Below, piece after piece: positions 1 through 9,146 of a stretch of 64,000 nucleotides of DNA (position 1 is the stretch's first letter; every line of letters starts with the position of its first letter). The translations under genes and the position numbers were made by a program. The stretch comes from Desulfosporosinus sp. I2 (lineage in GTDB: Bacteria > Bacillota > Desulfitobacteriia > Desulfitobacteriales > Desulfitobacteriaceae), in the NCBI RefSeq assembly GCF_000960765.1, contig NZ_JYNH01000001.1, forward strand, positions 62,001 to 126,000, written 5' to 3'. Below the pieces are notes generated by a model. The model did not search any database. It was not told where the DNA came from and was given only the letters and a program-made list of their open reading frames with translations.

Positions 1-2
1 AC

Positions 3-773
3 AAATTCAGTCGGCAAGAAATGAGAACTATGGTATGTGCTCAATGCCATGTCGAATATTACTTTAAACCAGATAATAAGAAGGTCACCTTTCCTTGGAA
101 ATATGGGTTGAAAATGGATGATGCAGAAAAGTTATATGAGGAGATTAGTTTTAAAGACTGGGACCATAAAGAAAGTCTGGCCCCTATGCTTAAAGCCCAA
201 CACCCTGACTACGAATTATTCTCTACAGGTGTACACGCGGCTAACGGGGTGGCCTGTGCTGATTGCCATATGCCCTATGTAAAACAAGGTCAAACTAAAA
301 TATCCTCACACCACCTACAAAGTCCACTTAATTCTATCTCTCAATCCTGTCAAACCTGTCATAAACAAAGCGAAGAATACCTAAAGAATCAAGTCATAGG
401 CACACAGGACACGGTGTTTAAAACTAAGGTCTCATTAGAAACTGCGCTCTCTGAGGCTATCGATGCCATCTCAACTGCCGCCAAGAACCCAGCCGCCAAA
501 GCAGATATGATGAACCAAGCACGTTCTTTACATCGCAAAGCTCAATGGCGTTGGGATTATATCTCCGCTGAAAACAGTATGGGTTGGCACAGCCCTAAAG
601 AAGCCTTAAGAATACTCGGAGAAGGGATTGATATGGCTCGGCAGGCCCAGCTCAAAGCGAATTTAGCAGTAGGTGCTGCAGTTGGAGGTGCGTCTGGTCC
701 TGAAGCAGGGAAAACTCCAGGAGCAGGAACTTCAGTTGATGCTGCCGGGCCTCAAACAGCGCCGAAACAGTAA
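3..773 (+). CDS. nrfA: Cytochrome c nitrite reductase NrfA, C-terminal part (gene cut by window edge)
   Basis: The reading frame is open from the window edge, so the gene begins upstream. The first visible residues, around KFSRQEMRTMVCAQCH, are typical of the catalytic subunit of ammonia-forming nitrite reductase, a periplasmic or exported pentahaem cytochrome. Three CXXCH haem sites are visible: CAQCH, CADCH and CQTCH. They match the last three haems of NrfA; the CXXCK active-site haem would lie upstream. After the last helices comes a low-complexity Gly/Ala/Pro tail of about 35 residues, longer than in most NrfA proteins. The family reduces nitrite to ammonium with six electrons, normally supplied by NrfH, which should lie upstream. 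A strong hairpin terminator follows. Confidence 0.93.
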   Translation, partial: KFSRQEMRTMVCAQCHVEYYFKPDNKKVTFPWKYGLKMDDAEKLYEEISFKDWDHKESLAPMLKAQHPDYELFSTGVHAANGVACADCHMPYVKQGQTKISSHHLQSPLNSISQSCQTCHKQSEEYLKNQVIGTQDTVFKTKVSLETALSEAIDAISTAAKNPAAKADMMNQARSLHRKAQWRWDYISAENSMGWHSPKEALRILGEGIDMARQAQLKANLAVGAAVGGASGPEAGKTPGAGTSVDAAGPQTAPKQ

Positions 774-813
774 AAGTAATAACTTTTACGCAAATTCCAG
801 CTCAAAAGGTTTT

Positions 814-862
814 AAAGAGCAAGTAGTTGTCTAAATAAAGATGGACTACTTGCTCTTTATTT
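814..862 (+). terminator. Rho-independent terminator after nrfA
   Basis: Perfect 14-bp inverted repeat (AAAGAGCAAGTAGT, 814-827, pairing with 845-858) followed by a T-rich stretch. It lies 40 bases after the nrfA stop. Confidence 0.85.
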
Positions 863-935
863 CTAATCCAATCGTGAGACTTCCACATCTTTAAGTGGGA
901 GTGATACCCCGTACTCAGCCTTCGTTGAGCTTTTC

Positions 936-2219
936 CTAGGTTAGTTTACGTACCACAAAGTTATCTTCAATCAGAAGCCAGTTCTGAGGAAAATCATTTC
1001 CCAATACCCAATAGAAGAACCCTCGAATCCCTAACTCCTTGACTATATCAAATTTAGCCTGCACACTGCGAGCATCTTCAAACCAGACTTCATGCCGTTT
1101 GCCCTGCGCATCCGTATATCTAAACCACGGAGCTTGTGAGGTCTTATCATAGCGGATGCTTACACCATAACGAATAGCAAGCTCCAAAGCTCGTTGAGGA
1201 CTAACAGATTTGGCAAATTTGCCCCCGGGCACATATGGGAGGGTCCAGTCATAGCCATACAGGGGCATCCCCATCATGACCTTTTGTTTTGGCACGACGG
1301 ATACAGCATAACGCATAACGCTTCGCATCTGTGCTATTGGGGATACAGCCATCGGTTCCCCTCCGGACCATCCCCATTCGTAGGTCATCAAGAAGATGAA
1401 ATCGACAACTTGACCAATGGCTTTATAATCGTGACCCTCATAGAGAACTCCTCGTTGTTCAGCTCGATACTTTGGTGCCAAAGCTGTGGAAATGAAATAC
1501 CCATGAGCTTTTAATAATTGTCGTGCTTTTCTTAAAAAAAGCACATATCGTTCCCGGTTCTCTGCCCCTAGATACTCAAAGTCAAAATCAAGACCTCGGT
1601 ATCCCTTCTCAGCCATAATTTGAAGGGCTCGATTGAGCACGCGATCTTGCAACGCTTCGTTTGTCAAAATCGCTGTGGCAATTTCTTTACGGAATTGGCC
1701 ACCCTCAAAATTGGTTAAAACCAAAAGAGGGGAAACTTTATCCTTAAAAGCGGCGCTCAACGGCAGCTGATCTTCAACTGGGGTAAGATTTCCTTCCCGA
1801 TCGACGGCATAGCTGAAAATGGCAAGGTAAGTTAGGTGCTCTCCTACTTTATCAACCGCTGTAGCAGATCGGGTTCTAGTCATTCTAGGATCGATATAGG
1901 CATTTGTTTCGACTATTTGCTTCGCTTTCTGGGGTAAGTATAAGCGTAACCCAACCGGAAGATGATTAGGATTTGGGATCTTATTAATTCGGACAATCTC
2001 CTCAACCGATACTCCATAGCGACGACTAATACTCCATAAGCTTTCTCCCGCCCTAATCCAGTGGTATTGGCCGTTAATAGGTATCACTAAGGTTTGCCCA
2101 ACGACCAACCGATTGCGATCCGGAACCTGATTGGCAACCGCAATCTCCTGAACAGAAATACTATAAGCTTGAGCAATTTTAACAAGAGTATCTCCAGGGC
2201 TTACGACATGTATTTGCAT
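936..2219 (-). CDS. LysM and glycoside hydrolase family 18 protein, SleL/YaaH-like cortex-lytic enzyme
   Basis: Two LysM peptidoglycan-binding repeats occupy residues 1-95: the first starts QIHVVSPGDTLVKIAQAYSI and the second HWIRAGESLWSISRRYGV. A family 18 hydrolase domain follows from about residue 110. The catalytic-strand motif reads GLDFDFEYLG, which contains the DxDxE-type signature with the final Glu as acid/base. There is no signal peptide. This is the usual layout of SleL/YaaH, an N-acetylglucosaminidase that degrades spore cortex fragments during germination and is packed in the spore coat. Length 427 aa is normal for the family. The start is supported by an AGGAGG-type site just upstream (2224-2230). 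Transcribed alone, it points to a spore-forming host. Confidence 0.88.
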   Translation of the reverse strand: MQIHVVSPGDTLVKIAQAYSISVQEIAVANQVPDRNRLVVGQTLVIPINGQYHWIRAGESLWSISRRYGVSVEEIVRINKIPNPNHLPVGLRLYLPQKAKQIVETNAYIDPRMTRTRSATAVDKVGEHLTYLAIFSYAVDREGNLTPVEDQLPLSAAFKDKVSPLLVLTNFEGGQFRKEIATAILTNEALQDRVLNRALQIMAEKGYRGLDFDFEYLGAENRERYVLFLRKARQLLKAHGYFISTALAPKYRAEQRGVLYEGHDYKAIGQVVDFIFLMTYEWGWSGGEPMAVSPIAQMRSVMRYAVSVVPKQKVMMGMPLYGYDWTLPYVPGGKFAKSVSPQRALELAIRYGVSIRYDKTSQAPWFRYTDAQGKRHEVWFEDARSVQAKFDIVKELGIRGFFYWVLGNDFPQNWLLIEDNFVVRKLT

Positions 2220-2399
2220 AAATATCCTCCTCTTCTAAGCAAGCAAATCTCTTCTGTTAATTTATGTTCAGAGAGTAGTTATCGCGCCTCAGAAAAAATT
2301 GGAGATGCAAATGTTTTGCCGCCAAACCTGTACATAATCAGGATTTAGGCTATAATTAGTTAGGATTTTGAAGTTATCGGATAGGCTAGGTGATACTTA

Positions 2400-3674
2400 A
2401 TGAACTTTAAATATAATCTTGATGAAATTCCCCCTGTGGGGCATCTCCTGTTATTTGGTCTGCAGTGGCTGGCCATTATAATTCCCATTATACTTATTAT
2501 GGGGACAGCAGTAACAAGCCTTCATCCCAGCGGGATTGGCCAACAAGTAGTCTATATTCAACGGCTATTATTTGTAGTGGCCGTTGCCTTATTTTCGCAG
2601 GTGATCTGGGGCCACCGCCTTCCAATAATCTTCGGACCAGCGACGGTATTTTTGGTTGGGATTTCGGCTGGAGGAAAGAGCAGTCTCGAGGCGGTCTATA
2701 CTTCAATTTTTCTAGGTGGCCTAATATTAACCGCTGTCAGTATTACTGGATTATTCGCCCATCTTAAGAAACTCTTCACTTCAACCGTTGTAGCCGTCAT
2801 CTTGATTCTAGTTGCCCTTACCCTTACACCGATGATTCTTAACTTAATTACCACTCCAACCACACAGGCCAGTTCCTTTGCTAACCTATGTTTCTCCTTG
2901 GTGATGGTACTCAGCATGTTTATCGCAGCAAAGTATTTACGGGGTTTGTGGAAATCGACACTCATCTTTTGGGCTGTAATCAGTGGAACGTTAGCTTACA
3001 TCCTTCTTTTCCCCCAATCCCCTCTTCCGACTTACAACCTTCCGGCAGTTGCCCCCTTTTGGAAAGGCCTAACACCTTCTTTCGTTTTCGATTCGGGTGT
3101 CTTCCTCTCCTTTATGATTTGTTTTCTTGCGCTCTCGGTCAACGATCTCGGCTCCATTCAAGCGGTTGATGAACTTCTCAAACCGGATGATATAGAAAAA
3201 CGGATTACTAGAGGGGTCACAGTGACTGGATTAATCAATGTACTATCTGGGTTCCTAGGGGTCATCGGTTCTGTCAATTTCTCCTTCAGTCCAGGAGTCA
3301 TTATCGCCAGCGGAGCAGCCTCTAGATATACCTTGATTCCCGCAAGCCTAGGGCTTTTGGCTTTATCCTTCCTACCAAAAACCATCGCAGTTTTAGGCAG
3401 TATCCCTTCTGTCGTGATTGGCAGTTCCATGATTTACCTGATGTGCTCCCAGATCGCGGGTGGTCTTCAGGTCGCTTTGAGCCAGAAATATAAATTTGAA
3501 TATGGGCTAATTATTGGACTGCCTATGCTCCTAGGTGTTATCATATCCTACTTGCCCCCGGCAGTTCTTAACACCTTCCCCCCTATTCTAAAACCTATAT
3601 TAGGCAATGGCTTTGTGGTCGGGGTGATCGCAGTGTTGATCATGGAACACTTGGTGTTCCGCCAAAAACGTTAA
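2400..3674 (+). CDS. Nucleobase:cation symporter-2 family permease (xanthine/uracil type)
   Basis: A 424-residue, very hydrophobic protein with about 12-14 membrane segments. The opening PPVGHLLLFGLQWLAIIIP is typical of the NCS2 (UraA/PbuX) family, which imports uracil or purines with H+ or Na+. A conserved loop with NDLGSIQAVDELL occurs near residue 245. Substrate cannot be read from the sequence. No purine riboswitch was seen in the 180 bases upstream. The stop codon overlaps that of the convergent molybdoenzyme gene by 4 bases, and no terminator was seen between them. Confidence 0.85.
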   Translation: MNFKYNLDEIPPVGHLLLFGLQWLAIIIPIILIMGTAVTSLHPSGIGQQVVYIQRLLFVVAVALFSQVIWGHRLPIIFGPATVFLVGISAGGKSSLEAVYTSIFLGGLILTAVSITGLFAHLKKLFTSTVVAVILILVALTLTPMILNLITTPTTQASSFANLCFSLVMVLSMFIAAKYLRGLWKSTLIFWAVISGTLAYILLFPQSPLPTYNLPAVAPFWKGLTPSFVFDSGVFLSFMICFLALSVNDLGSIQAVDELLKPDDIEKRITRGVTVTGLINVLSGFLGVIGSVNFSFSPGVIIASGAASRYTLIPASLGLLALSFLPKTIAVLGSIPSVVIGSSMIYLMCSQIAGGLQVALSQKYKFEYGLIIGLPMLLGVIISYLPPAVLNTFPPILKPILGNGFVVGVIAVLIMEHLVFRQKR

Positions 3675-5686
3675 ATACTCTCCCATAATCGGACATCCAC
3701 TTTGACATCATAAAGAGTACTTCCTGCAGCTCTATCCGTTAAACGTTGGGAGGTAAGGGCATTGACCGTACTATCTCTTGACATAGTTTCCATCGAAAAC
3801 AGACCTTCAGTTACAACGACTCCCTGGGGAACGGTCATCGTTAACTTGAGGATAAACGGTACCTCACCTCGTTCATTAAAGGCGATCACTTTCTGACCTT
3901 CGAGCAAATTCTTAGTTTCAGCATCTTTGGGGTTCATTTGGAGGTAAGCGGCTTCCTTCTTCCGTAGTAAATCAGGGCGTTCATTAAACGATGAATTCAA
4001 CGAGTACAAACTAGGTGCGCTCATCAGATAAAAGGGGGCATCATCCCCATAAGGCTCAAAATAGCGCGGCAACGGCTCAGCCTCCGTGGGATTATAGAGT
4101 TCGATTTTACCAGATGGAGTAAGAAAGGTTGTTTTATAATCTTCGGGTAGAGAGAGTTCGACGAGACGGCCTGCATGGAGTTTTGCCATGTCAACCCCTT
4201 CTAGCCAAGGAGTTGGTGGGTCAACGAGTTGATGAATAAGGTCATCGGTTGTTTGCTGAAAAAAGTCCTCTTCAAAACCTATAGCTTGAGCAAGCAACTG
4301 AAAAACCTCCCAGTTCGACTTAGCTTCACCAACTGGAGGAATTACAGCAGCTGCTTTCTGGATGCCATAATGCCCATAGGAACGGTAAATATCCGCATGC
4401 TCTAAGGAACTTGTGGCCGGCAAGATGATATCGGCATAGCGAGCGGTATCCGTCATAAATCGTTCATGAACAACCGTGAATAAGTCCTCTCGCCTAAGTC
4501 CTTTAAGGATCATCGTTTGGTCAGGGGCAACGACGGCTGGGTTAGCGTGATAGACGTACATACCCATAATCGGGGGATTTGATAATTCCGTCAGTGCGTA
4601 ACCAAGCTGATTCATATTCACAACTCTGGTTGGTTCTTTTAATAAATCATTGCGCGTGACTCGCTCTGAATGAAATGCCATACCTGTGGAAATACTAGCG
4701 AGCAGTCCACCCCCTGGTTTGCCCCAAGCTCCGACCAATGCGGGCAGACAGGTAATCGTGCGAACCGTCATTGCCCCGTTGCCATATCGGCAAAGCCCCG
4801 ATCCCAAGACGATAAAAGGCGCATAAGATTTGCCATAATGAACCGCCATTTCTTCAAGCAACTTAACTTCGATCCCTGTAATTTGACTTACTTTATCCGG
4901 AGGATAATTGGGCAGAACTTCCTTGCGGAGCTGCTCAAATCCTTGGACAAACCTGTCCATAAACGCCTGATCTATCAAGCCTTCGCGAACTAGAATGTGC
5001 ATGATGCCGAGAGCCAAAGCGCCGTCAGTCCCCGGTCGTACTAATACGACCTGATCAACCATCCGCGCCGTAGGATTTTCATAGGTGTCAATCAGCCAAA
5101 TAGAGGCACCCCTTTTTTTCGCTTCACGAACCTTATTCAGTAAATGGATGTTAGTCGCTAAGGCGTTCGTACCCCACAAAAGAATAAAATCGCTTTTTCC
5201 CACTTCATCCGGGTGTGGTGCCAGGGTATCCCCCATGACTGACGCCCAACCATAGCCCTTTGAAGAAGAGCAAATAGTGCGAGCCAATCTGGAAGCGCCT
5301 AAGCGGTGGAAAAACCCCTCTCCACAATTGCGTTGGACTGTACCCATTGTCCCTGCATAAGAATACGGCAAAATCGCTTCCGCACCATATTGAGCCATAA
5401 TCCCTTTCCAACGATCGACAATGACTTGAATTCCTTCGTCCCAACTAATGGGTTTATACTGGCCTGTTCCTTTTTCTCCGATGCGTAGTAGAGGTTGGGT
5501 TAACCTCTGAGGAGAATGAACAGTCCGTTCATAATGCACCATTTTAGGACATAGAGTTCCTTTAGTAAAAGGATGTTCCGGATCCCCCATTACCTTCACT
5601 GCTTGACCATCAACAACTTCGACTAGCAGCCCACACGCATCCGGACAATCGTAGGGGCAGACAGACCGTTTTAGTTCAGGATTCAT
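3671..5686 (-). CDS. Molybdopterin oxidoreductase with N-terminal [4Fe-4S] domain
   Basis: 671 residues. The N-terminus carries CPYDCPDAC and, after a spacer, GTLCPK, which together are the four cysteines of the [4Fe-4S] cluster found in DMSO-reductase-family enzymes. The molybdopterin domain follows (WGTNALATN, GSGLCRYGNG), then a C-terminal dinucleotide-binding domain (LTPSGKIELYNP). No selenocysteine (in-frame TGA) is present. The likely Mo region reads TICSSSKGYGWASVMGD. No signal peptide or Tat motif is visible, so a cytoplasmic enzyme is likely. No partner subunit lies beside it. Substrate is unknown; automatic labels such as formate dehydrogenase should be treated with caution. Confidence 0.85.
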   Translation of the reverse strand: MNPELKRSVCPYDCPDACGLLVEVVDGQAVKVMGDPEHPFTKGTLCPKMVHYERTVHSPQRLTQPLLRIGEKGTGQYKPISWDEGIQVIVDRWKGIMAQYGAEAILPYSYAGTMGTVQRNCGEGFFHRLGASRLARTICSSSKGYGWASVMGDTLAPHPDEVGKSDFILLWGTNALATNIHLLNKVREAKKRGASIWLIDTYENPTARMVDQVVLVRPGTDGALALGIMHILVREGLIDQAFMDRFVQGFEQLRKEVLPNYPPDKVSQITGIEVKLLEEMAVHYGKSYAPFIVLGSGLCRYGNGAMTVRTITCLPALVGAWGKPGGGLLASISTGMAFHSERVTRNDLLKEPTRVVNMNQLGYALTELSNPPIMGMYVYHANPAVVAPDQTMILKGLRREDLFTVVHERFMTDTARYADIILPATSSLEHADIYRSYGHYGIQKAAAVIPPVGEAKSNWEVFQLLAQAIGFEEDFFQQTTDDLIHQLVDPPTPWLEGVDMAKLHAGRLVELSLPEDYKTTFLTPSGKIELYNPTEAEPLPRYFEPYGDDAPFYLMSAPSLYSLNSSFNERPDLLRKKEAAYLQMNPKDAETKNLLEGQKVIAFNERGEVPFILKLTMTVPQGVVVTEGLFSMETMSRDSTVNALTSQRLTDRAAGSTLYDVKVDVRLWESI

Positions 5687-5747
5687 GGTACACTCCCTCT
5701 TCTGTCATAGTTCTGATCGCAATACCTAAATTACATTGCATTCAATA

Positions 5748-6437
5748 TTATTTATCATCGGTTGCCTTGCCGTCACCCATAACCGGTATTGTATCTCCCA
5801 GAAACGTCGGTTTCGGTTTAATAATGTTTGTCCACACAAAATCCTTGTTCCTTGCAGCAATTTCTCTGATCTTATACATCTTCATAGCTTGTCCATAATC
5901 CCGTCTGTCAGCAGCAACACCATACGCTTCCATCCCTAATGCCCTAGCAACATAAACTGCTCTCATGAGATGATACTCCTGAGTAACAATGATTACCTTC
6001 TTCACTTCAAAGATATCTCTTGCTCTATACAAACTCTCATACGTGCTAAACCCAGCATGATCCATAAAGACATCTTGATTCGGTACCCCTTTGTCTTTTA
6101 AAAAACTCTTCATAGAATTAACTTCATCGTAATCTTTCCGTCCATGATCTCCACTCACGATTAGCTTAGGGGCCTTCCCTTGCTCGTAAAGTTCATATCC
6201 AGTCGTTAATCGATCGTTGAGCATGGTCGACACTGTTCCGTTGGGAAAGACATAAGCTCCTAAGACGAGAATCGCATCAGCGTTAGGCACTTCGTCTGAG
6301 TTAACGATGTAGTTTCTACCCACAGACTCAACGGCCTGATTAATCACAAGCATAGAGGTACTAGCCAGAATCAATAATAGCACTGGGATCAGCATCACCT
6401 GTTTAAGGCGCTTCTTAAAGGATACTAACTTAACCAT
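5748..6437 (-). CDS. SanA/YdcF/ElyC-like DUF218 membrane-anchored protein
   Basis: 229 residues. One N-terminal membrane segment (residues about 13-33, VMLIPVLLLILASTSMLVI) is followed by an extracytoplasmic DUF218 domain. Visible motifs are DAILVLGAYVFPNG, LIVSGDHGRKDYDEVNSM and VIIVTQEYHLMRAVYVARALG, the normal order for the SanA group. In Enterobacteria SanA and ElyC affect envelope barrier function or peptidoglycan and lipid-carrier metabolism; the reaction is unknown. Start ATG has a GGAAGGTG site upstream. It is apparently monocistronic. Confidence 0.85.
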   Translation of the reverse strand: MVKLVSFKKRLKQVMLIPVLLLILASTSMLVINQAVESVGRNYIVNSDEVPNADAILVLGAYVFPNGTVSTMLNDRLTTGYELYEQGKAPKLIVSGDHGRKDYDEVNSMKSFLKDKGVPNQDVFMDHAGFSTYESLYRARDIFEVKKVIIVTQEYHLMRAVYVARALGMEAYGVAADRRDYGQAMKMYKIREIAARNKDFVWTNIIKPKPTFLGDTIPVMGDGKATDDK

Positions 6438-6518
6438 TGCACACCTTCCATAACTGTTATTTCTGTAAAATATACTACATTTTTACCAACTTATACAAGA
6501 CTAACAAATATCGGTGTT

Positions 6519-6558
6519 CCACTCCAGCATTGGTTTAACCACTCCAGCATTGGTTTAA
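6519..6558. repeat. Perfect 20-bp tandem duplication in a noncoding gap
   Basis: CCACTCCAGCATTGGTTTAA occurs twice head to tail (6519-6538, 6539-6558). It lies between the divergent sanA-like and flavin reductase-like genes. The rest of the gap is AT-rich, with no other gene seen. Confidence 0.9.
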
Positions 6559-6742
6559 TAATAATACCCAACACAAGCTCAAATTGATGTTTTCGTTTAA
6601 AAAATAATCCGATTCTATCCCCTTCTATACTCTTGTGCATATCATAATTAGCCTGAACAAATACTATGCTTTATTACATATCTAAATTATAATTGTAATA
6701 GCTATCTTTGTATAATAAAATTTATAAAAAGGAGATTTGGCG

Positions 6743-7252
6743 ATGTCTAATTTTAAAGAAGTTAAACCAGAGCAATTTGAGCATAGTCCTTTTAAGCTTA
6801 TAGGAAAGGATTGGATGCTGATTGCCGCAGAAAAAGACGGAACGGTTAACACGATGACTGCCTCTTGGGGTGGCCTTGGGGTAATGTGGGGCAAAAATGT
6901 AGCCTATATCGTGATCCGTCCACAACGCTACACCAAGGAGTTTATAGATAACTCCGACACATTTTCACTTACCTTTTTTGCTGACAGTTTCAAAAAGCAA
7001 TTGAGTTATCTAGGCACTGTATCAGGCAGGGACGAAGATAAAATTCAAAAATCGAATTTGACCGTCCTCCATACAAGCAATACGCCTTATTTTGAAGAGG
7101 GAAATATCGTAATCTTCTGCCATAAATTGTATGCCCAAAAACTAAAGCCAGAGTGTTTTATTTCTCCAGAACTGAACGAAAAATGGTATCCAGATATTGA
7201 TCATCATACCTTATACATTGCTGAGATCACAAATATTCTTGTTAAAGAGTAA
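6743..7252 (+). CDS. Flavin reductase-like (FMN-binding split-barrel) protein
   Basis: 169 residues from the ATG at 6743, which lies 8 bases after AAAAAGGAG. An upstream in-frame TTG at 6737 is too close to that site. The sequence MTASWGGLGVMWGKNVAYIVIRPQRYT is the FMN-binding loop typical of the flavin reductase-like/DIM6-NTAB family. A middle segment around FSLTFFADSFKKQLSYLGTVSGRDEDK is also family-typical. Such proteins bind FMN and reduce flavin or small substrates; the true substrate is unknown. A long bidirectional hairpin follows. Confidence 0.85.
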   Translation: MSNFKEVKPEQFEHSPFKLIGKDWMLIAAEKDGTVNTMTASWGGLGVMWGKNVAYIVIRPQRYTKEFIDNSDTFSLTFFADSFKKQLSYLGTVSGRDEDKIQKSNLTVLHTSNTPYFEEGNIVIFCHKLYAQKLKPECFISPELNEKWYPDIDHHTLYIAEITNILVKE

Positions 7253-7263
7253 CGAGCCCTACG

Positions 7264-7318
7264 AAAAGTAGAAGCCAATATCTCCGATTAGTGTTCAAAG
7301 ATAATGGCTTCTACTTTT
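7264..7318. terminator. Bidirectional terminator
   Basis: 14-bp inverted repeat AAAAGTAGAAGCCA (7264-7277) with 7305-7318, flanked by A and T runs. It separates the flavin protein gene from the converging PstS-like gene. Confidence 0.85.
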
Positions 7319-7359
7319 GTTGTCTTCTCCTGTATAACAGTATCAACTTCTATATCGTT

Positions 7360-8946
7360 CTATTTTGCAGGCACGTATCCGGTTTTTTCCACTAAACCTT
7401 GTCCCTCCTCGGATAATATCCATTGAATAAATCGACTGACATTCTCCTTCTGATTCGATTTCAAAGTTACTGCATAAACAGGAACCGTAAAGGGATAAGT
7501 TTTATTTCGGACCGTTTCGGGGGTCGGTTTAACCCCATCGATTGCTATATATTTAATCTGATTGTTTTTTATCATCTCGCTTGAGTAATACATAAATGAA
7601 TACCCTAAGGAGTTCTTAGCATTTTTATAGCTTGCAACCTGACTAATCATTTCGCCCATACCCCCTGCATAGGTTTCCTTGGTTTGCTCTAACATCGTGA
7701 TGTCTTTCATCACTTTATTTTGCATGATCGTTTGGCTCCCTGAGTTTTCAGGACGTTGATAAGGCAATATCTTGCTCCATGATCCACCAACTTCTTTCCA
7801 GCGGGTGATTTTACCAGAGTAGATATCTTGAATCTGTTTTATGCTCAGATTCTGAACTGGATTCTGAGAGTTTGTGAAAAAGACAAACGCCTCACTCCCG
7901 ATGGGTGTTAAAACAAACTCATCCCCTTTGGCTTTAAGTTCCTCAACATGAGCTTTTGACGGCTCCGCAACAAAGATAATATCAGTCTGACCCTCGATTA
8001 AACTCTTGTAGGCTGTACCGGTTTTTGAACACTTCACTATATCGAGGGGAAACTGTTGACTTGCCACAAAAGCGGTATAGAGATCTTTATCGTTGTTGTT
8101 CTTATTTGCTCCATAGTAGTCGCCAAGTCCCTTATAGACCGCTTCAACAAACGCCGCATATACTGGATAGGCGGCTGTAGCACCGTCAAGACGCGGCATG
8201 GAATCAAGCTCTGTAAATTGTAAACTGGCAGGTTTATCAAGCTTGGCGAGTCCGTTCTTATCCTTGAACGGCGCTTTTTCCATCAGATCAAATTCCGTTA
8301 ACTCACTCCCGACCGTTGACTTCCCATAAAGCAGTTCTGTCATACCATTATCAATAATCTTTCTTGTTGTGATCCCAGAAAAAGCAAGGAGAGAAATACA
8401 AAGCAGGACCAAGACCGCTTTAAAGTTTCTTGATAGAGGGCTACTTACCGCGGTCTTCGCTGTCCACTCAAATAGAACAATCCCCGCTAGAAACCCAATA
8501 TACGCCATAAGCTCTGCCACAGGTATGATGAAAGGTAATCCTGATAAGGAAAGACCAATGTCAAAGATCAATAACATAGGGTTCTTGAGAGCATACACTC
8601 CCCACCAGCCAGAATTAAGATTTCCGTTGGAAAGTGATAGTGCCAGAATTGCAAACACCAAAGCATAGATAATTGGCACAAGGGCAGGGAGATACCTTTC
8701 CTTAGCCGAGTCGGGCTTATACTTAGACAGCCTCGCAAAAATATAGCCGACACATATCCCTATGAAAGCTGAACCTAAAAAGGCTACCCCTAAAAGAATT
8801 AAATTTTTAGCATCCTTGCCCAGTTCGTATAACCTTAGCCCATCTGTAATTGACGAAACAAGGAGCATCCCTATAGTAAGTAAGAACGGAAGAAGGATCA
8901 TCTGGGTTGCCAATGAGGTTCCCAGATACCCTTTATTTGATTTCAT
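7360..8946 (-). CDS. Membrane protein with extracytoplasmic PstS-like phosphate-binding domain
   Basis: 528 residues in two parts. Residues 1-205 hold about five hydrophobic membrane segments. Residues from about 250 to the end match the PstS-like substrate-binding fold: RLDGATAAYPVYAAFVEAVY, QTDIIFVAEPSKAHVEELK, RWKEVGGSWSKILPYQRPENSGSQTIM and FTVPVYAVT. An ordinary PstS is a secreted lipoprotein with no multi-pass anchor, so this is not a simple transporter receptor. No pstCAB genes are adjacent. The protein may be a phosphate or anion sensor or a fused scavenging receptor. ATG is preceded by AGGGGTG. A Spo0A-box-like motif lies about 95 bases upstream. Confidence 0.8.
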   Translation of the reverse strand: MKSNKGYLGTSLATQMILLPFLLTIGMLLVSSITDGLRLYELGKDAKNLILLGVAFLGSAFIGICVGYIFARLSKYKPDSAKERYLPALVPIIYALVFAILALSLSNGNLNSGWWGVYALKNPMLLIFDIGLSLSGLPFIIPVAELMAYIGFLAGIVLFEWTAKTAVSSPLSRNFKAVLVLLCISLLAFSGITTRKIIDNGMTELLYGKSTVGSELTEFDLMEKAPFKDKNGLAKLDKPASLQFTELDSMPRLDGATAAYPVYAAFVEAVYKGLGDYYGANKNNNDKDLYTAFVASQQFPLDIVKCSKTGTAYKSLIEGQTDIIFVAEPSKAHVEELKAKGDEFVLTPIGSEAFVFFTNSQNPVQNLSIKQIQDIYSGKITRWKEVGGSWSKILPYQRPENSGSQTIMQNKVMKDITMLEQTKETYAGGMGEMISQVASYKNAKNSLGYSFMYYSSEMIKNNQIKYIAIDGVKPTPETVRNKTYPFTVPVYAVTLKSNQKENVSRFIQWILSEEGQGLVEKTGYVPAK

Positions 8947-9039
8947 CGTTTAACACCCCTGCTCTCTATTAACTACTCTAATAACTACGACTACTTAATC
9001 TACTTAATCTCGATTCACCCTATCCCTTATAACCTTACA

Positions 9040-9066
9040 ATTCGGCAAATTCTAGTCTAGTCCTCC
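9040..9066 (-). promoter_or_regulatory. Spo0A-box-like repeated upstream element, copy 1
   Basis: On the minus strand the element reads GGAGGA, six bases, then TAGAATTTGCCGAAT. The TGCCGAA core fits the Spo0A-box pattern TGNCGAA. An identical 15-mer with the same six-base gap from GGAGGA occurs at 16929-16955, upstream of the GGDEF/EAL gene. This copy lies 95 bases before the PstS-like gene start. Confidence 0.4.
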
Positions 9067-9105
9067 TATAGTGCTCTTAGTATTTCAAGAGTATTTCATT
9101 GAAAT

Positions 9106-9145
9106 AAAAACAAGGCTGAAAGTATCCGCTTCCAGCCTTGTTTTT
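9106..9145 (-). terminator. Terminator of the DinB gene, CAAGGCTG family
   Basis: Arms AAAAACAAGGCTGAAAG (9106-9122) and 9129-9145 pair with one mismatch, leaving a 6-base loop; T runs are present on both strands. The stem sequence recurs in the terminators at 21865 and 47300. Confidence 0.85.
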
Positions 9146-9146
9146 A

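Noticed and set aside
1194-1514. Open frame on the plus strand inside the SleL-like gene
   Set aside because: Shadow of a well-supported gene on the other strand; no domain.
2220-2399. Purine riboswitch before the NCS2 permease
   Set aside because: None of the conserved purine-aptamer core segments were found.
3671-5686. Selenocysteine in the molybdopterin oxidoreductase
   Set aside because: No in-frame TGA; the gene reads through normally with Cys/Ser at the candidate metal site.
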